Positions 1 to 4,697 of a stretch of 7,110 nt of DNA are shown piece by piece; position 1 is the first letter of the stretch, and every line of letters starts with the position of its first letter. Position numbers and translations under genes: made by a program. The notes under the pieces were generated by a model. It did no database searches. It was given only the letters and a program-made list of their open reading frames with translations, and was not told the origin of the DNA. The stretch is from JBHIBA01 sp046758845 (GTDB taxonomy: Bacteria; UBA8248; JACPRG01; G963555815): positions 1 to 7,110 of the forward strand of contig JBHIBA010000246.1 of the NCBI GenBank assembly GCA_046758845.1, given 5' to 3'.

Positions 1-83
1 CAAAGGCCATCCTCCGGAAGCTCGGCGTCAAACCGCACTCGAAGAGGACCTTCACACTGGCAGACGCAGTAAGATGGGTGTGA
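1..83 (+). CDS. Possible LuxR-type response regulator, C-terminal end only (partial)
   Basis: An open frame enters from the left edge and ends at TGA 81-83. The visible 26 residues begin KAILRKLGVKPHSK and finish LADAVRWV. KAILRKLGV resembles the recognition helix of LuxR/FixJ-type helix-turn-helix domains, where an ILxKLGV pattern precedes the last helix. The rest would lie outside the window. The last three codons and the stop lie in DNA that, read on the other strand, encodes the HUH motif of a transposase remnant. The original C-terminus may therefore have been replaced by transposon sequence. With only 26 residues visible, another helix-turn-helix family or a chance open frame is possible. 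Confidence 0.4.
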   Translation, partial: KAILRKLGVKPHSKRTFTLADAVRWV

Positions 84-259
84 TTGGTCATGAGGCACCA
101 CGTCAGGATCTCTACCCCAAAACGGCTGATCTCCTCTGCCATGAACTGAAGGTACGCTCTTCGATGATCGTCGTTGTTGAAGATCGTCATCGAGCGCATA
201 CCTCTTTGCGTAATATGGTGGGGATAGCCGGGTACCACGACTCTGGAAATTCGAGCCAT
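71..259 (-). pseudogene. Truncated REP-associated tyrosine transposase (RAYT, IS200/Y1-like), N-terminal part
   Basis: Reading the minus strand from ATG at 259 gives 63 codons that look like the N-terminus of Y1/RAYT transposases. The protein begins MARISRVVVPGYPHHITQRG, the usual family opening, continues with a YLQFMAEE segment, and ends in TWCLMTNHTHL. The NHTHL stretch is the HUH metal-binding motif, normally MPNHVHL. After it, similarity stops abruptly near position 71. The frame runs on into sequence antisense to the LuxR-like fragment, and the catalytic tyrosine helix expected about 60-80 residues later is absent. The element is therefore a dead 5' fragment. Upstream on the minus strand (about 300-325) is AAATCCGGGGACATAATA, a pattern I recall flanking RAYT genes. 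Family identity is strong; activity is not expected. Confidence 0.75.
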
Positions 260-299
260 GGTGAGAAGGTATTAAACTCTTGACTTGTGAGTTAAGGAA

Positions 300-328
300 A
301 AATCAGTATTATGTCCCCGGATTTGGAT
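300..328 (-). repeat. RAYT-flanking sequence with TCCGGGGACATAATA motif
   Basis: The stretch between the RAYT start and the IS91 stub reads, on the minus strand, AAATCCGGGGACATAATACT. Similar CCGGGGACATAATA strings commonly sit just 5' of RAYT/IS200-like genes; this is from memory, not a search. It probably marks the outer part of the RAYT element, so the boundary between the two mobile remnants lies at about 325-330. Confidence 0.35.
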
Positions 329-556
329 TTAGAGTCCTAGATGTTTCAAGATCACTTTGATGACCTCCTGGTCCTCAATCACGCTGATAACCCGCATTTG
401 CCCTTGGCATGTTGGGCAGGTCAGGGGGTCCACTTCGTAGATCTTCTGAATCAGCTTGGCCCAGTTCTTTCGATAGGCCTGTGAGGCTTCGTCTCGTTCG
501 AGAATATTGGGGATCAAACCATCCTGGTTTTGCTTTTTTCGTCTTCCGCGGCAGAA
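329..556 (-). pseudogene. IS91-family transposase, C-terminal remnant
   Basis: Minus-strand frame ending at TAA 331-329. The last about 70 codons carry the typical IS91-family tail: a basic GRRKKQNQDGLIP segment, then YRKNWAKLIQKIYEVDPL, a zinc-binding-like CPTCQGQMR pair of cysteines, then IEDQEVIKVILKHLGL. Intact relatives usually continue with a Trp and a few residues after HLGL; here the stop comes at once. Upstream of about position 556 (before GRRKK) the frame stays open, but the protein becomes proline- and arginine-rich and unlike any transposase. It reads through the palindromes at 564-640 and into the antisense of the hydrolase end. The Y2 catalytic domain of about 300 residues is therefore missing. 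Its position next to a RAYT remnant suggests nested insertions and deletions. Confidence 0.75.
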
Positions 557-563
557 AAATCCA

Positions 564-640
564 GCCGTCCCAGCCCCCCAAGAGCGGGGACGCGCCGCGT
601 CCGAACCGGAGCGGGACGGCCTAGGCGGGTAGCCCGCTAG
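564..640. repeat. Nested palindrome block between IS91 remnant and hydrolase 3' end
   Basis: Three inverted repeats are stacked here. The outer pair is GCCGTCCC (564-571) with GGGACGGC (613-620). Inside it is a perfect hairpin, GGACGC (588-593), loop GCC, GCGTCC (597-602). A third hairpin, GCGGG (625-629), loop TAG, CCCGC (633-637), overlaps the stop codon of the minus-strand hydrolase gene. None is followed by a T-run on either strand, so a classical intrinsic terminator is unlikely. The block could be a REP-like palindrome, a transposon end, or an RNA 3' stabilising structure for the hydrolase transcript. Confidence 0.5.
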
Positions 641-2091
641 CCCAATAGAAATCTCAGAACGTACGTCAAGAACGCCAGGAAGACCCCGCCGGCGAGAAGA
701 CTCAGACATACGAAGTTCCATAGCCGCATTGCACCTAATTTTTCACGATCGGAAATAGGCATCAAAAACTGGTATTTTCCGTACATGGCCATACCCGCTC
801 CGACACCCAAATAAACTCCCAAAACCAACGAGGAGACAAAGACCAATAACGGAACGCCCATCTCCGCTCGCCAAAACCGCAGATTGACCTCGGCAGCAAA
901 CGCCAAAAAACCAAAAATAAAGATCTTCTCTACCGCTTTGATTCGATTCCACAAGCGCCGACTTTCCGCCGCTTCTTTCGTGCTGATTCCACTTAAAGCC
1001 CAGTCGCCTCCATCAACGCCCCTTCGGCTCGCCGCACCATCGATAAATTTCTTGATCGCGCCCCAGAGATTGAGATCGGACCACATGTTCCAATGCGGAC
1101 CGTCCCCCAGCGTTTTTTCGAAGAAAAAGCCTGATTGAGAAACTCCTAGAGATCGCCCGATGAAATCTCCATCTCGCCAAAAATTCATCCATGCCGCAAC
1201 ACGCCCCTTTTTGGCCATCGCGCCGGCGAGCTCATTCGGGTTTTCAATGTCCTTGTCAAAAACACACGCCATGAATCGCAGCGGGCACCCGAGCGTCACA
1301 AGTAAAATTTGGTTCCGGGAAAAATCGTTCTCCCCTAATCTAGCGACCGCTTGACTGGCCAGGACGCTTCCCAGGCTATGGCCAGCGACAATGATCCTGC
1401 GGTCCGGCAACGTTCGGCCCATTCTACGAATGATTTCAGATAAATTCCCAATTAGAATCTCGCGCTCGACACGAAAGGCGGCATATCTCGCGACATCTCC
1501 AACGATATCCACCACGGATCCCCAGAACGCCATTCCCCAAAAAACAACCATCCATGCAACCATCGCAAGCAGCCCTTTTACCCAATCCATCGCTGCAAAA
1601 GCCCAAAGGGCCCCGATTGTGTGTGCAAGCAGCTTTAAAAACGCCAACATCCCCAAGGTATAGACCAGCGCGAAACAAAAAAGGCCGAGCCTCCATGCCC
1701 AACGGCCTGGCCTGCCAACGGCGAAGGCGACATTCGAGTTGACGATTCCCGCGGCAAATAGGGCGCCCGGGATATTGACCAACCAATTCCCATGCTTTAG
1801 CTTCAAAAAAGATGCCACTCTGGGACGCGTTCTGCCCCAAACCAGAGGGAAAAAAAGGACCTTTTCATTCGACAATCGGAGTTCGAGTCCTCTTTCAGGT
1901 CCCGGCTCGCCCTCCAGCTGAGGAAACTCTCCGATTTCAAGGGATGCCGTCGGCGCGGGGAAACCCGTTTTCTCGGAGAACGCCGCTTGCAATGATGCCG
2001 CCATTTCCTCGGAGAAGTGGTCCCCAACACCGTGCACCAGAAGGACAACAGTTCCAACACCAGGGGCCTCAAGCGCTTCGAACCGTTTCAT
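637..2091 (-). CDS. Membrane-embedded alpha/beta hydrolase (lipase/esterase-like), uncharacterised
   Basis: A complete 484-residue protein. The alpha/beta-hydrolase signature is clear. VVLLVHGVGDH (residues 15-25) supplies the oxyanion-hole HG. AGHSLGS (236-242) is the nucleophile elbow with Ser239. TLGCPL (266-271) follows the next strand. WMNFWRDGDFIG (301-312) carries the probable acid Asp309, and HWNMW (333-337) the probable catalytic His333. Unusually, hydrophobic segments split the fold: residues 133-157 and 159-195 before the nucleophile, then about 387-402, 413-437 and 457-482 at the C-terminus. I predict about five membrane helices. The substrate is unknown; a lipid or ester is an inference from fold and location. 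The ATG at 2091 lies 12 bases after the ChrA remnant stop, so co-transcription is likely. The gene is visibly less GC-rich than its neighbours, suggesting separate acquisition. Confidence 0.85.
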   Translation of the reverse strand: MKRFEALEAPGVGTVVLLVHGVGDHFSEEMAASLQAAFSEKTGFPAPTASLEIGEFPQLEGEPGPERGLELRLSNEKVLFFPLVWGRTRPRVASFLKLKHGNWLVNIPGALFAAGIVNSNVAFAVGRPGRWAWRLGLFCFALVYTLGMLAFLKLLAHTIGALWAFAAMDWVKGLLAMVAWMVVFWGMAFWGSVVDIVGDVARYAAFRVEREILIGNLSEIIRRMGRTLPDRRIIVAGHSLGSVLASQAVARLGENDFSRNQILLVTLGCPLRFMACVFDKDIENPNELAGAMAKKGRVAAWMNFWRDGDFIGRSLGVSQSGFFFEKTLGDGPHWNMWSDLNLWGAIKKFIDGAASRRGVDGGDWALSGISTKEAAESRRLWNRIKAVEKIFIFGFLAFAAEVNLRFWRAEMGVPLLVFVSSLVLGVYLGVGAGMAMYGKYQFLMPISDREKLGAMRLWNFVCLSLLAGGVFLAFLTYVLRFLLG

Positions 2092-2103
2092 GCTTCAGTC
2101 CCG

Positions 2104-2550
2104 TTATTGTCCTAGCCTCACTAAACATGCAATGGCGCCCAGAACCCCCATCGTCAGGATCAGCATCCCCGCTTCCATCTTCCACGACAGCGCCAGGGCG
2201 AGTCCGATCGCCCCGACCGCGCTCCACCTCGTGAGGGAACCCTGAATCAGGTCCGCCGCCGCGGCTAAAATGGTGCCGATCGCGGCGATCTCGATGCCCG
2301 GTTTTGGGCCCTGGGCCCCGGGCGCGCTTCGGATCCGTTCGAAAAAAGGTCCAAGGAAGAGGACCATCACGAACCCCGGAAGAAACACCCCCACGGTGGC
2401 GATGAGGGCGCCTAACAGCCCGCCGACCTTGAATCCGACGAAGGTGGCGGTGGTCGCCACCGGCCCGGGGGTCAGCTTGCTCAGGGCGAATCCGGAAAGG
2501 AACTCCTCGGCGGTGAGCCACCCCAGGCGGTCTACGAAACCCTGGTAAGA
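2104..2550 (-). pseudogene. chrA: Chromate transporter ChrA, C-terminal part of a CHR domain (N-terminally truncated)
   Basis: A minus-strand frame ending at TAA 2106-2104 encodes a recognisable CHR domain piece. It has YQGFVDRLGWLTAEEF, then LSKLTPGP (the conserved TPGP motif), ATTATFVGFKVGG, and a run of hydrophobic segments (GALIATVGVFLPGFVMVLF, AAIGTILAAAADL, AGMLILTMGVLGAIACLV). ChrA family proteins export chromate across the inner membrane. Homology begins only at about 2550. Upstream the frame reads about 14 unrelated residues to a TGA at 2593-2595, with no credible start codon. The only in-frame ATG (2460) falls at the usually Val position after TPGP, inside the conserved core. The first helices and the FGGG-type motif of the domain are absent, so this is a fragment. 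Replacement of the 5' end by mobile flanking sequence is likely. Confidence 0.75.
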
Positions 2551-2605
2551 AAAGGGGACATTCTGGTTTTTGCTTCTGGCGATCGTTACGGCTCATGATC
2601 GTCAA
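2551..2605 (-). repeat. Junction sequence upstream of chrA remnant, transposase-flank-like
   Basis: On the minus strand the DNA just before the chrA homology reads CCAGAATGTCCCCTTTTC. AATGTCCCCTTTT strings are, in my recollection, common beside RAYT/IS200-like genes. Here the string sits exactly where ChrA similarity is lost, so it plausibly marks a breakpoint. Two copies of GATCGT (2581-2586 and 2597-2602) lie just outside it. No transposase gene is visible here. Confidence 0.3.
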
Positions 2606-2691
2606 GCGGGAACCGATTCCCCGAAGCGAGGTTGCGGGGGGCGCGAGTAATTCGGGCCAGATCGAAGGTCGTTCTCCGGACAGGTTGTGGC

Positions 2692-2961
2692 TCAGCGGTG
2701 TCGTGTCAGTCCCGGCCGCTGAAGCGCTTTGCCGGGCGAGCCGGCCAAGGCCTTTGCCGTGGCTGAGGGCAGCTCGATCGGGACGAAGTACTCGGCAGGG
2801 TAGAGGTAGTCTTCGCCGGACTCGTCCACCACCCGTAAATAACCCTCCCTCATGGCAGCCGGGTCCTCCAGCACTTGGTAGACCTTGCGCGGCTCCAAGT
2901 CATCGCAGCCGTCGTTTCGAATGCAGAGGACAAATTTCGGGTGAGCTTTCCGCCGCTTCAT
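2692..2961 (-). CDS. Small conserved hypothetical protein (89 aa), second gene of a pair
   Basis: A minus-strand frame from ATG 2961 to TGA 2694-2692. The protein begins MKRRKAHPKFVLCIRNDGCD and continues with LEPRKVYQVLEDPAAMREGY, then VDESGEDYLYPAEYFVPIEL (residues 44-63). I recognise this as a widespread small hypothetical family of unknown function, built from a compact beta-rich core of about 65 residues. The last about 22 residues (TAKALAGSPGKALQRPGLTR and beyond) look less conserved and may be an extended tail. It starts 5 bases after the stop of the 77-codon gene upstream, so the two are almost certainly one transcription unit. No signal peptide or membrane segment is visible. Such pairs occur near toxin-antitoxin loci and mobile DNA, but a toxin-antitoxin role is only a possibility. 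Confidence 0.75.
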   Translation of the reverse strand: MKRRKAHPKFVLCIRNDGCDDLEPRKVYQVLEDPAAMREGYLRVVDESGEDYLYPAEYFVPIELPSATAKALAGSPGKALQRPGLTRHR

Positions 2962-2966
2962 GGCTT

Positions 2967-3200
2967 TCAGTCCAAAAACCGCTTGATCTTGAAACCCTTT
3001 CTTCCTACGCCGTGGGCCTCATACCAGTGAACTTCGGCCCGCCGCATCCGGCCGCTGGCAAGGCGGACCGTGGCGAAACCCTTGAGCTTGCGCCACCGCC
3101 CGGTGCCGTAACGCTTCCGTAGGCGAGCCAGACCTCGGATACCACGCCCTGCGGCAATCGTCTCGATCTGGGTAATCTCCCCGACGATCTCGAAGTACAC
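2967..3200 (-). CDS. Small conserved hypothetical protein (77 aa), first gene of a pair
   Basis: Begins at GTG 3200 and ends at TGA 2969-2967. The protein starts MYFEIVGEITQIETIAAGRG and has a central LARLRKRYGTGRWRKLKG basic segment. It ends with AEVHWYEAHGVGRKGFKIKR and FLD. The HWYEAHGxGxxxFKIKxFL ending is characteristic of a family of short bacterial hypotheticals I recognise, of unknown function. The high Arg/Lys content (net positive) would fit nucleic-acid binding; this is inference. The GTG start is preferred because the family begins at MYFE/MHFE. The ATG at 3211 is in a different frame. No good ribosome-binding site precedes GTG. A TACAAT hexamer lies about 10 bases upstream on the minus strand (3210-3215), so a leaderless transcript is conceivable. 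Confidence 0.75.
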   Translation of the reverse strand: MYFEIVGEITQIETIAAGRGIRGLARLRKRYGTGRWRKLKGFATVRLASGRMRRAEVHWYEAHGVGRKGFKIKRFLD

Positions 3201-3239
3201 CTTCGGGCCATTGTAGCAGAAGCAGGGCGAGGCCGGAAC

Positions 3240-3251
3240 GACTTATAAGTC
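3240..3251. promoter_or_regulatory. 12-bp perfect palindrome, candidate operator
   Basis: GACTTATAAGTC is a perfect inverted repeat with no spacer. It is about 40 bases upstream of the GTG start of the minus-strand 77/89-codon pair. Such an AT-centred palindrome close to the promoter region of a small two-gene unit is a reasonable operator candidate. It could equally be a chance palindrome. Confidence 0.3.
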
Positions 3252-3425
3252 TACTGCCCGCAATTCATGAGGTCTCCCTCGCGAGGCTCTCCCATCCGTT
3301 GAATGCAAAATCGGAAGTAATATCCGTCACTTACAGAGACCTTGTCAAGCCTGCTCTCCTCGACAAACCCTGCGAATGTCTCAGTCTGTCGTCATCTCAG
3401 CGTGGAGCCTATTCAGGGAAGTAGC
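3252..3425. other. Intergenic region, nothing clearly recognised
   Basis: No convincing coding frame is visible on either strand between the divergently oriented small gene pair and the vapB promoter region. The last part (about 3396-3425, with TGGAG and GGGAAGTAGC) can be loosely aligned with the 5' half of the 5S-like sequence at 4574-4697. It may be a decayed extension of the 5S-like fragment that begins at 3426. Confidence 0.4.
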
Positions 3426-3483
3426 GGTGGGTGCCCGACTGCCCTGGGGACGGGGTGGGAGAGGTGGGCGCTGCCGGGGTAAG
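3426..3483 (+). pseudogene. 5S rRNA-like 3' fragment, copy A (decayed)
   Basis: This 58-base stretch aligns without gaps to 4640-4697, with about 11 differences in the last 53 bases. It contains CTGGGGACGGGGTGGGAGAG and GGGCGCTGCCGGGG. The pattern matches the helix IV, loop E and 3' helix I side of bacterial 5S rRNA (typically CTGGCGACGGTGTGGGAGAGTAGG, then CGCTGCCGGG). The normally invariant GAGAGTAGG is altered to GAGAGGTGG. The 5' half is unrecognisable apart from a loose GGGAAGTAGC, resembling GGAAGTGAAGC. It is best read as an rRNA remnant, not a working gene. Confidence 0.4.
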
Positions 3484-3493
3484 ATCCAGACGT

Positions 3494-3618
3494 CCGGGTT
3501 CCCTCACCCGGGCGTTCGTGTGTTCGGGGCCCGCGACTGAGGCAGACGTAGTGCCACCGGCCATCCTCGCGGGTCGCTACGCCCTCGGTGCTACAGAGGG
3601 ACCCGAGCGTTCGTGTGT
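3494..3618 (+). repeat. Imperfect 18-bp direct repeat, 95-bp period, first copy within a hairpin
   Basis: ACCCGGGCGTTCGTGTGT (3506-3523) recurs as ACCCGAGCGTTCGTGTGT (3601-3618), one mismatch, offset by exactly 95 bases. The start of the first copy is also the right arm of a hairpin, CCGGGT (3494-3499) with ACCCGG (3506-3511). The function is unknown; it lies between the 5S-like fragment and the vapB promoter. Confidence 0.45.
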
Positions 3619-3654
3619 GACGTGAATCACCCCTCCAAGTAAACGCTTACCCTC

Positions 3655-3692
3655 TTGACATGTCAGCCACATGTAGATATGCTATACACATG
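3655..3692 (+). promoter_or_regulatory. vapB promoter with overlapping ACATGT palindromes (candidate operator)
   Basis: A perfect -35 hexamer TTGACA (3655-3660), a 17-base spacer and a -10 TATGCT (3678-3683) form a strong sigma-70-type promoter. Transcription would begin at about 3690, coinciding with the ATG of the antitoxin, so the mRNA is probably leaderless or nearly so. Two palindromes overlap the promoter: GACATGTC (3657-3664) and ACATGT (3669-3674). Their centres are 11 bases apart, about one helical turn. This is the layout expected for autoregulation by a dimeric ribbon-helix-helix antitoxin. Promoter elements are seen directly; repressor binding is inferred. Confidence 0.65.
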
Positions 3693-3920
3693 GCTAAGAT
3701 GATCCAGCTCCGATATGTCCCAGACGAGCTGCACCGTAAGCTCAAGGCAAGGGCCGCCCTCGAAGGCCTGTCTCTTTCCGACTACCTGCTGAGGGAGATC
3801 CAGCGCGTCGCGGAACGGCCCACGCTGGCGGAGCTGAGGCAGCGGCTCGGCCAACGCAAACCGGTCATCCCTCGGATTCCCCCTGCGAAGGCCGTCAGAG
3901 CCGAGCGAGATCGCCGGTGA
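3690..3920 (+). CDS. vapB: VapB/FitA-like ribbon-helix-helix antitoxin
   Basis: A 76-residue antitoxin from ATG 3690. The N-terminus, MAKMIQLRYVPDELHRKLKA, then RAALEGLSLSDYLLREIQRV, is the classic FitA/Arc-type ribbon-helix-helix fold. Its beta-strand IQLRYVP (residues 5-11) would contact DNA, and two helices dimerise. The C-terminal part, ERPTLAELRQRLGQRKP and the basic AKAVRAERDRR tail, is the toxin-wrapping segment typical of VapB. An in-frame ATG at 3660 would add ten residues, but it lies inside the -35 element, so 3690 (or the Met three codons later) is the better start. The stop TGA overlaps the toxin GTG by 4 bases (GTGA), giving translational coupling. It is expected to neutralise VapC and repress its own promoter. 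Confidence 0.88.
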   Translation: MAKMIQLRYVPDELHRKLKARAALEGLSLSDYLLREIQRVAERPTLAELRQRLGQRKPVIPRIPPAKAVRAERDRR

Positions 3921-4308
3921 TCGTGGTGGACGCTTCGGCGGTCCTCGAGGTGCTGCTCAATATCTCCGCGGCGGCCCGGCTGGGCCAGCGCCTCTTCGCG
4001 CCCGGGGAGACGCTCCACGCCCCGCACCTCCTCGACCTCGAGGTCGTTCAGGTCCTGCGCCGCTACGCGGCGTCGGGAGACCTCGAACACGCCCGAGGCT
4101 TGCAGGCCCTCGAGGACCTCGCCGACTTCCCAGTCACCCGCTATCCCCACGACCTCTTTCTGCCCCGGATCTGGGAGTTGCGGCATAACGTCACCGCCTA
4201 CGATGCAGCGTACCTCGACTGGCCGAAGCCCTCGGCGCGCCTCTTGTCACCCGGGACGCCGCACTGGCGTCGGCCGCCGGGCACGCCGCGAGGATCGAGC
4301 TCGTCTGA
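3917..4308 (+). pseudogene. vapC: VapC-type PIN-domain toxin, frameshifted near the C-terminus
   Basis: Starts at GTG 3917, overlapping vapB. The first 100 residues are a typical PIN ribonuclease: IVVDASAVLEVLL with Asp5, HLLDLEVVQVLRR with Glu42, and TAYDAAYL with Asp96, all expected metal-binding acids. After AAYL the frame veers into a Pro/Arg/Ser-rich tail ending at 4318. Shifting frame at 4217-4218 restores the family C-terminus: LAEALGAPLVTRDAALASAA, then GHAARIELV and TGA at 4306-4308. That recovered part contains the fourth acidic residue (TRD, about residue 114 in the corrected protein). One base appears to be missing (a GNA-like codon reduced to GA). Corrected length is about 130 residues, normal for VapC. 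Either the toxin is inactivated in nature or the assembly has an indel. Confidence 0.85.
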
Positions 4309-4573
4309 GCCGCTGTAGGCCTGGGTGCATCGACCAGCACGTAGCCCGCGAAGCTGAATGGCGGCCAGGGCACCGAAGACCTCCGTCCCCCCCAAAGTAC
4401 GGGACCCAAAGGTACGGAGCGGATGGAGGGCCTGTCAAGGAGAAGCTGGCGGCGGATGGGGGCAGACGCCTGCGAAGGGATGGTCCGGCCCCGCCGGTGG
4501 AACGCGCTACGAGCGTGGATGCGGCCTCGGCGCGATGGAGCGCGGCGGGGCGCTGGGTCCGGGCAGCGCGGTC
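4309..4573. other. Intergenic GC-rich region without recognisable gene
   Basis: The open frames here on both strands are Arg/Pro/Gly-rich, as expected by chance in GC-rich DNA, and match nothing I recognise. A short near-repeat, AAAGTACGG / AAAGGTACGG (about 4395-4417), and a C7 run are the only local features. Confidence 0.5.
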
Positions 4574-4697
4574 AGGCGGGCATAGTGGAGAGAAGGTCAG
4601 CACACGGAAGTGAAGCCCTCCAGCGCCCGACCCACCTGGGGTGGGTGCGCGGCTGCGCTGGCAACGGGGTGGGAGAGTAGGACGTTGCCGGGAGAAG
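4574..4697 (+). rRNA. 5S rRNA-like sequence, copy B (rearranged, possibly a pseudogene)
   Basis: Several conserved 5S segments appear in the right order. GGCGGGCATAGTGGAG (4575-4590) resembles the 5' GGCGGCCGTAGCGCGG side. CGGAAGTGAAGCCCTCCAGCG follows (4605-4625; compare AGAAGTGAAACGCC and AGCGCC). The 3' end has GGTGGGAGAGTAGGACGTTG and CCGGG (4668-4692). Two things are abnormal. About 15-20 bases of the usual helix II/III 5' region are missing between GAGAAGG and CACACGG. A GC-rich hairpin fills the region between CCAGCGC (4620-4626) and GCGCTGG (4655-4661), with ACCCACC / GGTGGGT arms at 4630-4636 and 4640-4646. The 5' strand of helix I also pairs poorly with the 3' end. No 16S or 23S lies nearby. 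Homology is well supported; function is doubtful. Confidence 0.5.

Noticed and set aside
74..283. Plus-strand 69-codon open frame
   Set aside because: It is antisense to the RAYT remnant, whose minus-strand translation has clear family motifs; the plus-strand peptide has none.
521..2590. Similarity between CCTGGTTTTGCTTTTTTCG (about 525) and TCTGGTTTTTGCTTCTGGCG (about 2562) as a second IS91 scrap near chrA
   Set aside because: The match covers only about 25 bases with several mismatches and no further transposase coding; chance cannot be excluded.
2069..2605. Minus-strand 178-codon frame overlapping chrA
   Set aside because: It is in another frame from the recognisable CHR-domain reading and is Arg/Pro/Gly-rich, typical of a GC-rich shadow frame.
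2608..2621. Small hairpin GGGAA-CCGA-TTCCC as terminator of the small gene pair
   Set aside because: The stem is only 5 bp, with no T-run on the minus strand.
3240..3700. CRISPR array or tRNA
   Set aside because: Only two copies of one 18-mer are present with no regular spacer pattern, and no tRNA cloverleaf was recognised anywhere in the window.
3782..4186. Minus-strand 134-codon frame
   Set aside because: It is antisense to vapBC, which is clearly the coding strand.
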